A stretch of 34,539 nt of DNA from Acidobacteriota bacterium (GCA_003222975.1 QHXN01000042.1:1-34539), one strand, 5' to 3'. Numbered from the stretch's first letter, positions 15,205 to 24,323 are shown. The notes: generated from the sequence alone by a model not told the origin. Numbers and translations are program-made.

Positions 15205-16044
15205 TCAACGCCCCGCGAAGGGGCAGCCCGCCCGTCCGTGTGTGCTGTCGAGGTGCGTGCGCGCCTCCCAGAGTTCGGGGAAGAACTTCTTGCCGAGCGT
15301 GGTCTTCAGGTAGCCCACGCCCTCGCTGCCGCCCGTGCCGCGCTTCTCGCCGAGCATCCGCTCGACCATCTTGACGTGGTGGTAGCGCCAGAGCGAGAAG
15401 AACTCGTCGTGCGCGACGAGCGCCTCGCCGAGTTGAAACTCCTCGGCGCGCGACTCGAAGTGCGTGAGCACTTCGACGACGGCGCGGACGCGCGCCTGGT
15501 AGCGCCGCCGCCTCTCGTCTTCCGGGAGCGAGGCGTCGTCAGGCGGCGAGTCGAGTCCGCGCCGCGCGAGCAGCGCGTAGAAGGCTTCGCCGAGCGTCGT
15601 CGCGTCCATGCGCGCCTGCAAACGCGCCGCGGCGAACTCGTCGTCTCGGAAGGCGAGCGTGACGCCCACGTCCTTGAGGCCCGAAGAGAACTCGATTTCG
15701 CGGAACTGCGTTGACTGAAAGCCGCTCGCCGGGTTGAGCTGGTCGCGGAAGCCGAGGAAGTTGATCGGCGTCATCGTCTCAAGGATGTGTATCTGCGCGA
15801 CGAGCAGTTTCTCGATCTCGACGACGCGGGCGAGCGCGCGCGTCGCCGCGGGCGCTCGGTCTTCACCCATGGCGAGGATGGCCGCGTCTATCTCGTGGAG
15901 AATCTGCTTGAACCAGAGTTCGTAAGCCTGGTGGATGGTGATGAACAGAAGCTCGTCGTGGTGCGCGGGGTCGGACAGGCACGTCTGCAACTCGATCAGC
16001 TCGCGCACGCGAAGATACTTGTTGTAGGATAAAGGCTCAGTCAC
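15205..16044 (-). CDS. kynA: Tryptophan 2,3-dioxygenase
   Basis: 279 residues, normal for a bacterial TDO. This cytoplasmic haem enzyme opens the indole ring of L-tryptophan with O2 to give N-formylkynurenine, the first step of the kynurenine route. Diagnostic sequence includes SYNKYLRVRELIELQ, HDELLFITIHQAYELWFKQ, FLGFRDQLNPASGFQS and WRYHHVKMVERMLG, in which H223 should be the axial haem ligand. GTGGSEGVGYL binds the substrate carboxylate. The start is GTG 16044 with GAGGAT seven bases upstream. A downstream CoA ligase (13049-14596) may act on anthranilate made later in the route. Kynurenine formamidase and kynureninase are not in this window. Confidence 0.97.
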   Translation of the reverse strand: MTEPLSYNKYLRVRELIELQTCLSDPAHHDELLFITIHQAYELWFKQILHEIDAAILAMGEDRAPAATRALARVVEIEKLLVAQIHILETMTPINFLGFRDQLNPASGFQSTQFREIEFSSGLKDVGVTLAFRDDEFAAARLQARMDATTLGEAFYALLARRGLDSPPDDASLPEDERRRRYQARVRAVVEVLTHFESRAEEFQLGEALVAHDEFFSLWRYHHVKMVERMLGEKRGTGGSEGVGYLKTTLGKKFFPELWEARTHLDSTHGRAGCPFAGR

Positions 16045-16436
16045 GGCTAATCCTCTGTGCGGGCGGAAGCTGTCGTTTATTCAGAAACTCAGGGACGGCG
16101 GATTCCGCCACCTCCGTTACCTGAGCCGCCTCGCTTACACCGCTCCCCTTCAAAAGATTTCACCTCCCGCGACGAGTTATGCCGCGAGTTCGATCAACTA
16201 CGGCGTAGCGCGCTGATAAGTCCCTGTGCCTTGAATGCTCGCGCGACCGTGGGGCTTCGTGATAGTTTCGCGCGGCAGCCCGCGCTTCGGCAAGGCGCGA
16301 GATGAAGACGTGCCGGGATGAGTGGGCCATAAGCCCGCCCTTCTCTTCACGCCCGTCTTTATGTTCAGCTTTGAGCGCGGCGTCCGAAGGCACATACGTC
16401 AAAATAGGCTTCATGCCTTAAAGTGGGAGAATGATG
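16045..16436. other. Divergent intergenic region, tdo / GH2
   Basis: About 390 bp that must contain the promoters of both tryptophan dioxygenase (left) and the GH2 operon (right). I see no clear -35/-10 pair and no gene. GGGAG at 16425-16429 fits the third of three successive ATGs (16431, 16434, 16437), so the GH2 start is placed at 16437. Confidence 0.5.
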
Positions 16437-18959
16437 ATGGCAACGCGCGCCGGTGTGGACAGACCGCCAGACGAAGAGTTCTCTATCCGCAAACGAGCAA
16501 GGGCGGTGGCGGTCGTGCTACTGACCTTGCTGGGTGTGGCGGGCATGTCGTTCGGGGCGGGGACGGCGGAAGTGCCGTCGCGGGCGCGCGCGCGCGCCCA
16601 GGGCAAACAAAATAGTGTCGTCCTCTTTGATGCGGACTGGCGTTTTCAACGGGGGGGCGCGCAGGGCGCGGAGCGGCCCGATTTTGATGATTCCAAATGG
16701 CGGAAGCTAGACCTCCCGCACGACTGGAGCATCGAAGACCTGCCCGGCACACGCTCGCCGTTCGACCCCGAAGCGATCAGCCAGGTGAGCGGCGGCTTCA
16801 CGACCGGGGGAACCGGCTGGTATCGCAAAACATTCGCCGTCCCGAATGAAGAGAAGGGGAAGCGTATTCTGCTTCAGTTCGACGGCGTGTACATGAACGC
16901 GGACGTGTGGCTGAACGGCCAGTGGGTGGGCGCTCACCCTTACGGCTACACGAGCTTCTGGTTCGACCTGACGGACAAGGTTAAATTCGGGGGCGCGAAC
17001 GTCCTGGCCGTCAAGGTGAAGAACGAGGGCGAGAACAGCCGCTGGTATTCCGGCTCAGGCATCTACCGCCACGTCTGGTTGAAGACGCTGGAGCCGACGC
17101 ACGTCGCGCAGTGGGGGACTTACATCACCACGCCGGCGGTGAATGCTTCGTCCGCCAGAGTGAATGCGAAGACTAGAGTGCTGAACGAGAGCGAACAGCC
17201 CGCGCGTGTCACACTCTTGACGAGAATCGTTGACGGGGCAGGTCAAGAGGTGACGAAGGTCGAGTCGAGTCAAACCGTCGAGCCGAAAGCCGCCTACGAA
17301 TTCAACCAGGACGCGACCATCAAATCTCCCGCGCTGTGGTCGCCCGACTCGCCCACGCTCTACACCGCCGTCAGCGAAGTTTACCGCGACCGGCAACTGA
17401 CCGACCGCGTGGAGACGAAGTTCGGCGTCCGCACGATCTCCTTCGACGCCGCGAGCGGCTTCCGCCTCAACGGCCAGCCGCTCAAACTTAAAGGCGGCTG
17501 CCTCCACCACGACAACGGCCCGCTCGGCGCGCGCGCCTTTGACCGGGCGGAGGAGCGGCGCGTGGAACTACTGAAGGCGAGCGGCTACAACGCCCTGCGG
17601 CTCGCACATAACCCGCCGTCGCCCGCGTTCCTCGCCGCCTGCGACCGGCTCGGCGTGATGGTCATTGACGAGGCGTTCGACATGTGGCGGGAGGGGAAGA
17701 ACCCGCACGACTACCACCTCTATTTCGACGAGTGGTGGCAGAGGGATGTCGAGAGCATGATCGAGCGCGACCGCAACCACCCGTCCGTCATCATGTGGAG
17801 TACGGGGAACGAGATTCCGAACCGTGATAAGCCGGAGGTGGTGAAGCTTGCGAAGGTGCTGGGCGACTACGTGCGCCGCCTCGACCCGACGCGCCCCGTC
17901 ACCTCTGCGGTGAACGATCTGCGCGAAGACAAAGACCCCTATTTCGCCACGCTCGACGTTGCCGGCTACAACTACGCCGCCGGGGGCGACCACATGAAGA
18001 AGAGTCTGTACGAGTACGACCACGGTCGCGTCCCCAACCGCGTCATGGTCGGCACGGAGTCTTACCCGCTCGAAGCGTTCGACAGTTGGATGAACGTACT
18101 CGATCACGCTTACGTCGTCGGCGATTTCGTCTGGACGGCGTTCGATTACATCGGCGAGGCCAGCATCGGCTGGCGCGGCTACTGGCAGGAGCGAAATTTC
18201 TACCCCTGGAACCTCGCCTACTGCGGCGACATAGACATCTGCGGGTGGAAGCGCCCGCAGTCTTTCTACCGCGACGCGCTCTGGAAGAAAGATCAGGTGT
18301 CGGTCTTCGTCAAACCGCCGCGCCCCTCTTTCGAGCCGAACCCGAAGAGGCAGCCGTGGTCGAAGTGGCACTGGCTCGACGTGGTGGCCGACTGGAACTG
18401 GAAGGGGTTCGAGAACAAGCCCCTGGAGGTGAGCGTGTACTCCTCTTGCGAGGAGGTCGAGTTGTTTCTGAACGGGAGGTCTTTGGGCAGGAGGCCGACC
18501 AACCGCTCGACCGCGTACATCGCCACGTGGGAAGTGCCTTACCAGGCGGGCGCACTCAGGGCGGTCGGCTATGACGCGGGCGGGCAGGCGGGCGCGGCAG
18601 AACTGCGCTCGGCGGGAGAGCCGACCCGCGTCAGGCTGTCTGCCGACAGGACTAGCGTCAAAGCGGACGGGCAGGATTTGAGCTACATCACGGCGGAGTT
18701 GGTTGACGCACGCGGCGTGCGTAACCCGAAGGCCGAGAATCTGGTAAAGTTCGCGCTCGAAGGGCCGGGCCGCATAGTCGGGGTGGGGAACGCGAATCCG
18801 GTCAGCACGGAGAGCTACCAGCAGCCGCAGCGGAAAGCCTGGCAGGGGCGTTGCCTGGTTATCGTGAAGTCAGACAAACGGGCGGGCAAGATAAAGGTCA
18901 GGGCTTCAGCCGAAGGGCTTGCGCCGGCAGAGGTCGTTATTGACACGACCGCACCGTAG
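16437..18959 (+). CDS. Exported GH2 beta-galactosidase-type glycosidase
   Basis: 840 residues. A long basic N-region leads into a hydrophobic signal (about 22-42, RKRARAVAVVLLTLLGVAGMS), so the enzyme is exported. GH2 domains follow in order: sugar-binding jelly roll (about 60-225, LPHDWSIEDLPG, GWYRKTF), Ig-like sandwich (about 230-345) and TIM barrel (about 350-640). The acid/base is E459 in STGNE and the nucleophile E541 in GTESYP. A DUF4982-type domain and a C-terminal Ig-like domain (about 730-840, VKADGQDLSYI) complete it. This long multidomain form is common in hemicellulose loci. It should remove terminal beta-linked galactose, but GH2 substrate choice (galactoside, glucuronide, mannoside) cannot be fixed from motifs. 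It is first in a plus-strand run leading to the GH27/GH5 genes. Confidence 0.92.
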   Translation: MATRAGVDRPPDEEFSIRKRARAVAVVLLTLLGVAGMSFGAGTAEVPSRARARAQGKQNSVVLFDADWRFQRGGAQGAERPDFDDSKWRKLDLPHDWSIEDLPGTRSPFDPEAISQVSGGFTTGGTGWYRKTFAVPNEEKGKRILLQFDGVYMNADVWLNGQWVGAHPYGYTSFWFDLTDKVKFGGANVLAVKVKNEGENSRWYSGSGIYRHVWLKTLEPTHVAQWGTYITTPAVNASSARVNAKTRVLNESEQPARVTLLTRIVDGAGQEVTKVESSQTVEPKAAYEFNQDATIKSPALWSPDSPTLYTAVSEVYRDRQLTDRVETKFGVRTISFDAASGFRLNGQPLKLKGGCLHHDNGPLGARAFDRAEERRVELLKASGYNALRLAHNPPSPAFLAACDRLGVMVIDEAFDMWREGKNPHDYHLYFDEWWQRDVESMIERDRNHPSVIMWSTGNEIPNRDKPEVVKLAKVLGDYVRRLDPTRPVTSAVNDLREDKDPYFATLDVAGYNYAAGGDHMKKSLYEYDHGRVPNRVMVGTESYPLEAFDSWMNVLDHAYVVGDFVWTAFDYIGEASIGWRGYWQERNFYPWNLAYCGDIDICGWKRPQSFYRDALWKKDQVSVFVKPPRPSFEPNPKRQPWSKWHWLDVVADWNWKGFENKPLEVSVYSSCEEVELFLNGRSLGRRPTNRSTAYIATWEVPYQAGALRAVGYDAGGQAGAAELRSAGEPTRVRLSADRTSVKADGQDLSYITAELVDARGVRNPKAENLVKFALEGPGRIVGVGNANPVSTESYQQPQRKAWQGRCLVIVKSDKRAGKIKVRASAEGLAPAEVVIDTTAP

Positions 18960-19001
18960 GAGGGTGTGATGCCCGACACTTTATGAAGAGGGGTTCGCTT
19001 C

Positions 19002-19958
19002 ATGGGTAAACTCAGCCGCCGAAAATTTATCGGCACTGCCGCCGCCGGGGCCGGCGCTGTGCTCGCGGGGGAGATGATCGCGCAGCGTGGGGCGAAGACG
19101 GAGGCGCGGGGCGGGGCCGTCGCCGCGGGGGTGTTTGACCGCTCCGTCAGGAGTCCCACGGATCGTGTGAGCCTCGGACGGAGCGGGCTGAAGGTTTCGC
19201 TCGTCGGCATCGGCACGGGCAGCATCGGCTACGCGCACCACTCGAACCAGACGCAGCTCGGCCAGGCGGCCTTCACGCGCCTGATGCGCCACGCCTTCGA
19301 CCGCGGCGTCAACTTCTACGACCTAGCCGACGCCTACGGCTCGCACACGTTCTTCCGTGACGCCATGCAAGGCGTTCCCCGCGAGAAGTACGTCGTCCAG
19401 ACCAAGACCGACAGCCGCGACCCTCAGCAGGCGCGCAGAGATATTGAACGCTTCCTCGCCGAACTGAACACGGACTACATAGACTCGCTGATCGTCCACT
19501 GCGTCACCGAGTCTGACTGGACGACGCGCTACCGCGGCGTTTTGGACGCGTTCTCCGAGGCGCAGCGGCGGGGGCGTGTGCGCGCCGTCGGCGTCACGTG
19601 CCACAGCTTCGGAGCGCTCGAAGCCGCCGCCTCAAGCGACTGGGTCGAGATCAACCAGGTGCGCTGGAACCCGCGCGCCGCGCACATGGATGCCGAGGTC
19701 GGGACGGCGCGCTCGCTCTTCGCACGGATGAGGGCGAAGGGACAGGGCATGATCGGCATGAAGGTGGTGGGCCAGGGCGACATCGTGCAGGGCGGGCGCT
19801 CTCTCTCGCCCGCCGACTGCTTCCGCTTCCAGATCGAGTCGGGCGTGGTGGACGCATTCGTCTTGGGCGTCGAGCGCGTCGAGCACATAGACGAGTTGCT
19901 CGGCGGGACACAACTGGCGCTCGACGAACTGGGCTACCGCGCGGGCGCGACGGCTTAA
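19002..19958 (+). CDS. Tat-exported aldo/keto reductase
   Basis: 318 residues. The Tat signal (LSRRKFIGTAAAGAGAVLAG, residues 4-23) indicates export in folded form, probably with bound cofactor. The TIM-barrel AKR domain follows. The catalytic tetrad is present: D107 and Y112 in YDLADAYGS, K135 in QTKT, H166 in IVHC. AKRs normally use NADPH to interconvert carbonyls and alcohols; an exported one would need a tightly bound cofactor. AGAGGGG (about 18988-18993) supports the start. It lies 42 bases after GH2 and before the exported lactonase, which suggests a role on released sugars. The substrate is unknown. Confidence 0.9.
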   Translation: MGKLSRRKFIGTAAAGAGAVLAGEMIAQRGAKTEARGGAVAAGVFDRSVRSPTDRVSLGRSGLKVSLVGIGTGSIGYAHHSNQTQLGQAAFTRLMRHAFDRGVNFYDLADAYGSHTFFRDAMQGVPREKYVVQTKTDSRDPQQARRDIERFLAELNTDYIDSLIVHCVTESDWTTRYRGVLDAFSEAQRRGRVRAVGVTCHSFGALEAAASSDWVEINQVRWNPRAAHMDAEVGTARSLFARMRAKGQGMIGMKVVGQGDIVQGGRSLSPADCFRFQIESGVVDAFVLGVERVEHIDELLGGTQLALDELGYRAGATA

Positions 19959-20034
19959 AGCGCCTACGGCTTTCCGCTCTTCGGAGTGCGCCGCCGCGCC
20001 CGTCTGAGCTGTACGTATGCCTCCGAGATAAGAG

Positions 20035-21228
20035 ATGTCGAACCACACCACACGACGTGAATTTTTGCAGACCGCCGGTTCAGGCGTACTGGGTCTCGTC
20101 CTCGCGGGCAGGTCAGCCGCCGCCGTACCACGAGCCGGGAGGCCGCAGGAATTACTCGTCTATGTCGGCACGTACACGGCGGGCAAGAGCGAGGGCATTT
20201 ACCTCTACCGCCTGCAACTCTCTTCGGGCGAGTTGCGACAGGTCGGCGTGACCCGCGGCGTCGTGAACCCTTCATACCTCGCGCTCGAACGCGACAGGCG
20301 TTACCTGTACGCCGTAAATGAGGTGACGGAGTTCAACGGTCAAAAGAGCGGGGCCGTCAGCGCCTTCGCCGTAGATCAGCGGACGGGCGCACTACGCTTC
20401 CTGAATCAACAGCCGTCGCTCGGCGGCGCGCCCTGCTACGTCACCGTCGCCGACACGGGGCGGTTCGTCCTTGTAGCCAACTACGTCGGCGGGAACGTCG
20501 CCGTCCTGCCGGTGCGCGCCGACGGGAGTCTCGGCGAGGCCGTTGACGTGCGGCAGGAGCAAGGGGCCTCAGGCGTCAACCCGCAGCGGCAGGAAGCCCC
20601 GCACGCCCACTGCGTCGTGTTAGACAAGGCTAACCGGCACGCCTACGCCTGCGACCTCGGCGCGGACAAGATCATGATCTACCGCTTCGACGCGCGGCGT
20701 GGAAAACTCACGCCCGCGCCTGCGCCGTGGGCGCAGGTCAAACCGGGCGCGGGGCCGCGCCACCTTACCTTTCACCCGCGCGGTCAGTTCGCCTACGTGA
20801 TGAACGAACTCGGCGCGACGGTGACCGTCTTCGCGCACGACCCCGTGCGGGGCACTCTGCGCGAGGTGCAGACGTTGCCCACGCTGCCAGCCGACTTTAA
20901 GGGAGCGAACACGGGCGCGGACATACACGTTGCGCCCGACGGGCGATTCCTCTACTGCTCGAACCGCGGGCACGACCACATCGCCGCGTTCGGGGTTGAG
21001 GAGCGCACGGGTAAGCTGAGCCTCGTCGCGCACGAGCCGACGAGGGGCAAGACGCCGCGCAACTTCGCCATTGACCCGACCGGCACATTCCTCCTGGTCG
21101 CGAATCAAGACTCGGACACGATCACCACCTTCCGGCTCGACCCGCGGACGGGCAGGCTCGGCTTCACGGGGCACAGCGCCGAGGTGTCGTCTCCCGTCTG
21201 CCTGAAACTGGTCGCGCCCTTCGCGTGA
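20035..21228 (+). CDS. Tat-exported lactonase-family beta-propeller (YbhE/Pgl type)
   Basis: 397 residues. A Tat signal (TRREFLQTAGSGVLGLVLAG, residues 5-25) precedes a seven-bladed beta-propeller of the lactonase family (6-phosphogluconolactonase YbhE-like). The family opening YVGTYTAGKSEGIYLYRL is followed by blades with repeated patterns such as NPSYLALERDRRYLYAVNE, RHLTFHPRGQFAYVMNE, ADIHVAPDGRFLYCSNRG and NFAIDPTGTFLLVANQDS. The cytosolic family members hydrolyse sugar lactones. The exported ones in glycosidase loci are less understood and could act on free aldonolactones. It sits next to the exported aldo/keto reductase, so an oxidised-sugar step outside the cytoplasm is possible. True 6-phosphogluconolactone is an unlikely substrate outside the cell. 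Confidence 0.9.
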   Translation: MSNHTTRREFLQTAGSGVLGLVLAGRSAAAVPRAGRPQELLVYVGTYTAGKSEGIYLYRLQLSSGELRQVGVTRGVVNPSYLALERDRRYLYAVNEVTEFNGQKSGAVSAFAVDQRTGALRFLNQQPSLGGAPCYVTVADTGRFVLVANYVGGNVAVLPVRADGSLGEAVDVRQEQGASGVNPQRQEAPHAHCVVLDKANRHAYACDLGADKIMIYRFDARRGKLTPAPAPWAQVKPGAGPRHLTFHPRGQFAYVMNELGATVTVFAHDPVRGTLREVQTLPTLPADFKGANTGADIHVAPDGRFLYCSNRGHDHIAAFGVEERTGKLSLVAHEPTRGKTPRNFAIDPTGTFLLVANQDSDTITTFRLDPRTGRLGFTGHSAEVSSPVCLKLVAPFA

Positions 21229-21323
21229 GATGCGCGTCCGACTGCGCGGGGGACTTGCGCGCGTTGCGCGCACACATCATCGCGCGCCGGTCGTTCGCCT
21301 GTTCAACTTTAGAGTAAACGAAA

Positions 21324-21596
21324 GTGAGCACAACTCCGATGAAGAGTCCGGCGCGTATTGTCGCGGGTCTTTCGCTCTGCCTGCTGTTCACGGCGGGCGT
21401 CGCCGCCGCGGTCAAAGCGCGAGTGCTCGTCGTCGTGGCGACGCAAGATCACGTCGTCACGCCCGGCCCCGCCTTAGAGTTCACGCGCCTGCTTAATGCG
21501 CGGGTGCTCACGCTCGAAGGCGACTGCGGCCACCTGGCTCCGGGGTGCGAGGCGCAGAAGTTGAACCCAGCCGTCGCCGACTTCCTCTCACGTTAA
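21324..21596 (+). pseudogene. Stump of an alpha/beta hydrolase fused to a signal peptide
   Basis: 90 residues from GTG 21324, or 85 from ATG 21339. The first part (MKSPARIVAGLSLCLLFTAGVAAA) is a good signal peptide. The rest (VKARVLVVVATQDHVVTPGP ... GDCGHLAPGCE) is the last ~65 residues of an alpha/beta hydrolase of the homoserine O-acetyltransferase-like type. It keeps the acid Asp (ATQD) and catalytic His (CGH) but lacks the nucleophile elbow and most of the fold. It cannot be an active hydrolase on its own. The likely origin is an internal deletion that joined signal and C-terminus in frame. No weak Shine-Dalgarno or upstream remnant resolves this further. Confidence 0.65.
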
Positions 21597-21899
21597 CAGA
21601 CCACAACATCCGGCCCGCGGAAGGAAAAGTTCTTGACAGGCGACCGGGCTGAGTAATAGAAAGACTTTTGCTAGGCCATGCAACAAAGCGTCCCCGGTTC
21701 GTCTTCGTTAGGTCGGTGTCGAACTGTGCGCGGCTGAAGCGCAAAAGCGTTTCCGGTCGCGCGGGCCTGAAATTAACGACGAGCGGGCTGCTTGTCGAGA
21801 GCAATCAAAATCGTGGAGTCCGGGAGGAGTCTCCTTCCGGCGATGGCCGGCGCAGTTCGCCGCCGCGGCGTTCAGATTAAAATTTCCGGGAGCTTTTGA
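21597..21899. other. Leader region upstream of the GH27 gene
   Basis: About 300 bp without a gene. TTGACA at 21633-21638 with TAATAG at 21654-21659 (15-bp spacing) is a possible sigma-70 promoter, leaving a leader of about 235 bases. GGGAG at 21885-21889 is the ribosome site of the GH27 gene. No known riboswitch fold was recognised. Confidence 0.4.
21633..21659 (+). promoter_or_regulatory. Candidate promoter for GH27-GH5
   Basis: A consensus -35 (TTGACA) is paired with an imperfect -10 (TAATAG) at a short 15-bp spacing. It lies after the broken hydrolase gene and before the GH27/GH5 pair, so it could give that pair its own transcript. The evidence is sequence match only. Confidence 0.3.
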
Positions 21900-23099
21900 A
21901 TGAGTCAGACCGTGATGTTCCGTTCCGCGTGTCGGCTGCTGTGCGTCTTAGTCGTCGTGTGCTCGTTCGCAACCGGGGCGCGTGCGCGCTCGCTCGACAA
22001 CGGGCTGGCGAAGACCCCGCCGATGGGCTGGAACAGTTGGAACAAGTTCGGCTGCAACGTGAGCGAGAAGTTAATTAAGGAGATGACCGACGCGCTCGTG
22101 AGCATGGGGATGCGCGACGCCGGCTACCAGTACGTCGTGATTGACGACTGCTGGCAGGTGGGCCGCGACGCCCAAGGGAACATCATCGCAGACCCGCAGC
22201 GCTTCCCTTCGGGGATGAAGGCGCTCGCCGACTACGTCCACTCGAAGGGACTCAAGTTCGGCCTCTACTCCGACGCGGGCACGCTCACCTGCCAGAAGCG
22301 ACCGGGCGGTCGCGGCTACGAGTTCCAGGACGCGAGGCAATACGCGGCGTGGGGCGTTGACTATTTGAAATATGATTGGTGCTCGACGGGCACGCAGAAC
22401 CAGCAGGCGTCTTATTCGATCATGCGCGACGCGCTCGCGAAGGCGGGCCGCCCCATCGTCTTCAGCATCTGCGAGTGGGGCACGTCGAAGCCCTGGACGT
22501 GGGCGCGCGATGTGGGAAATCTGTGGCGCACGACCGGCGACATACAGGACTGCTGGGACTGCAAGCGCGATTGGGGCGGCATGGGCTTCGTCCACATCCT
22601 CGACCTGCAAGACGGCCTCGAAGCTTACGCCGGCCCCGGCCACTGGAACGACCCCGACATGCTTGAGGTCGGCAATGGCGGGATGACGGCGACCGAGTAC
22701 CGCGCGCACTTCAGCCTCTGGTGCGTCCTGGCCGCGCCCCTGATGGCCGGCAACGACATCCGGCAGATGACGCCGGAGACAGCCGAGATACTGACGAACA
22801 GGGAAGTCATCGCCGTGGATCAAGACCCTCTCGGCATGCAAGGCCGCCGCGTCAAACGCGAAGGCGACTCCGACGTGTGGGCCAGACAACTCTCGGACGG
22901 GGGCCGCGCGGTCGCGCTCCTGAACCGCGGCATCGCGCCCGCAAAAGTTTCAGTCTCTTGGAATGAGATCGGCTACCCCGCGCACCTCTCCGCTTCGGTG
23001 CGCGACCTCTGGGCGAAGAAGGATTTGGGCAAGCACACGGGCAGCTTCAGCGCCGACGTGCCGGCCCACGGCGTCGTCCTAGTCAGAGTAGAGCCTTAA
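21900..23099 (+). CDS. Exported GH27 alpha-galactosidase
   Basis: 399 residues with a Sec signal (about 1-29, CRLLCVLVVVCSFATGARA). It is a GH27 retaining alpha-galactosidase that removes terminal alpha-1,6-linked galactose. Family sequence is intact: LAKTPPMGWNSWNKFGC, DDCWQ, GLKFGLYSDAGTLTC, nucleophile D159 in YLKYDWC, acid/base D214 in RTTGDIQ, and GHWNDPDMLEVGN. A C-terminal beta domain (about 310-399) ends the protein. Length is normal. GGGAG ten bases upstream supports the start. The GH5 gene begins nine bases after its stop, so the two are co-transcribed. Alpha-galactose occurs on galactomannan and galactoglucomannan, so the locus may handle these as well as xyloglucan. Confidence 0.95.
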   Translation: MSQTVMFRSACRLLCVLVVVCSFATGARARSLDNGLAKTPPMGWNSWNKFGCNVSEKLIKEMTDALVSMGMRDAGYQYVVIDDCWQVGRDAQGNIIADPQRFPSGMKALADYVHSKGLKFGLYSDAGTLTCQKRPGGRGYEFQDARQYAAWGVDYLKYDWCSTGTQNQQASYSIMRDALAKAGRPIVFSICEWGTSKPWTWARDVGNLWRTTGDIQDCWDCKRDWGGMGFVHILDLQDGLEAYAGPGHWNDPDMLEVGNGGMTATEYRAHFSLWCVLAAPLMAGNDIRQMTPETAEILTNREVIAVDQDPLGMQGRRVKREGDSDVWARQLSDGGRAVALLNRGIAPAKVSVSWNEIGYPAHLSASVRDLWAKKDLGKHTGSFSADVPAHGVVLVRVEP

Positions 23100-23108
23100 A
23101 TCACAGGT

Positions 23109-24323
23109 ATGTTAAGACGAGTCGCCTTAGCACTCTTAATCGCGCTCGCGCCGCTCGCAACGCTCGGCTCAACGGGCGGCGCGACCGTCGCCGCGGGCGT
23201 TCTTTCGGATGCCGCCGCCGCGCAGGCCGAGCGGGCCGGCGAGGACTCTGCACGCGTCGCCTGGTCGAGGGCCGCGCACTTGCGGCGCGGCGTCAACCTG
23301 AGCCACTGGTTCTCACAGTCTCCGGGCGGCGACTACTCTGAGAATCACCTGCGGACGCACACCACCAAGCGCGACATCACGCTCATCAAAAGCCTCGGCT
23401 TCGATCACGTTCGTTTCCCTGTCGAGCCTGCCCCGCTCTTCGACGAAGCACATCCGGCAGACCTCAACCCGGAATATCTGCGCCGCCTCGACTCGGCGCT
23501 CGACATGCTTCTCGCGGGCGGCCTCTCGGTCGTCTTCGACGTTCACCCCTCCGACGAGTTCAAGCTCAAGCTCCGCACGGACGACCGGCACGTCGAAGCC
23601 TTCGCCGAGTTCTGGCGCGCGCTCGCCCGCCACCTCTCCGCGCGCGACCCCGAACGACTCTTCCTCGAAATCATCAACGAGCCGATGGCCGAGGACGCCT
23701 ACCGCTGGATGGGGATTCAGGCGCGCGTGGCCGCTGCCGTCCGCGACGGCGCGCCGCTTCACACCATCATCGCCACAGGCCCGCGCTGGTCTGCCGTGGA
23801 TCAGCTCCTCCTCATCGAGCCGCTCGCCGACCGGAACGTGATCTACAACTTTCACTTCTACGAGCCGCACAACTTCACGCACCAGGGCGCGACGTGGGGC
23901 GCTGAAGTTTGGCCGTACCTCAAGAACGTCCCCTACCCGTCCAGCCCCGAAGCCGTCGCGCCGCTGCTGGCTTCCGTCGAACACGAGTCGGCGCGCGGAG
24001 CCTTGCGTGCTTACGGCGAAGAGCGCTGGAACGCGGAGCGGATCGAGCGCATGGTCGCGCTCGCTGCGGACTGGGCGCAGAAGCGCGGCGTACCCCTCAC
24101 GTGCAACGAGTTCGGCGTCTATCGCACTTACTCGCCGCCGCCCGCCCGCCTGCGTTGGATAGAGGACGTGCGCACGGCCCTTGAGAGGCACAAGATAGGC
24201 TGGGCCATGTGGGATTACGCCGACTCGTTCGGAGTCGCCTTGAAGAAAGACGGTCGCGCGACGCCCGACCCGCAGGTCGTCACGGCGCTCGGACTGCGGA
24301 CTCAAAATCAGCCTGGGATGTGA
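23109..24323 (+). CDS. Exported GH5 endo-glycanase (cellulase family)
   Basis: 404 residues. A Sec signal (about 1-29, LALLIALAPLATLGS) is followed by a spacer and a GH5 TIM barrel (about 58-395). Visible family marks are RRGVNLSHWF, LGFDHVRFPVE, VVFDVHP, the acid/base E191 in EIINEP, NFHFYEPHNFTHQG and the nucleophile E334 in CNEFG. No binding module is attached. GH5 covers endoglucanases, xyloglucanases and mannanases, and the subfamily cannot be fixed by eye. Its place beside alpha-galactosidase, alpha-xylosidase and fucosidase genes suggests it is the backbone-cutting enzyme of the locus. It starts nine bases after GH27 with only a weak ribosome site (ACAGG), so translation is probably coupled. 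Confidence 0.92.
   Translation: MLRRVALALLIALAPLATLGSTGGATVAAGVLSDAAAAQAERAGEDSARVAWSRAAHLRRGVNLSHWFSQSPGGDYSENHLRTHTTKRDITLIKSLGFDHVRFPVEPAPLFDEAHPADLNPEYLRRLDSALDMLLAGGLSVVFDVHPSDEFKLKLRTDDRHVEAFAEFWRALARHLSARDPERLFLEIINEPMAEDAYRWMGIQARVAAAVRDGAPLHTIIATGPRWSAVDQLLLIEPLADRNVIYNFHFYEPHNFTHQGATWGAEVWPYLKNVPYPSSPEAVAPLLASVEHESARGALRAYGEERWNAERIERMVALAADWAQKRGVPLTCNEFGVYRTYSPPPARLRWIEDVRTALERHKIGWAMWDYADSFGVALKKDGRATPDPQVVTALGLRTQNQPGM

Noticed and set aside
20035..21228. True cytosolic 6-phosphogluconolactonase (pgl)
   Set aside because: The protein has a Tat signal and would be exported, where 6-phosphogluconolactone should not occur, so only the family name is used.
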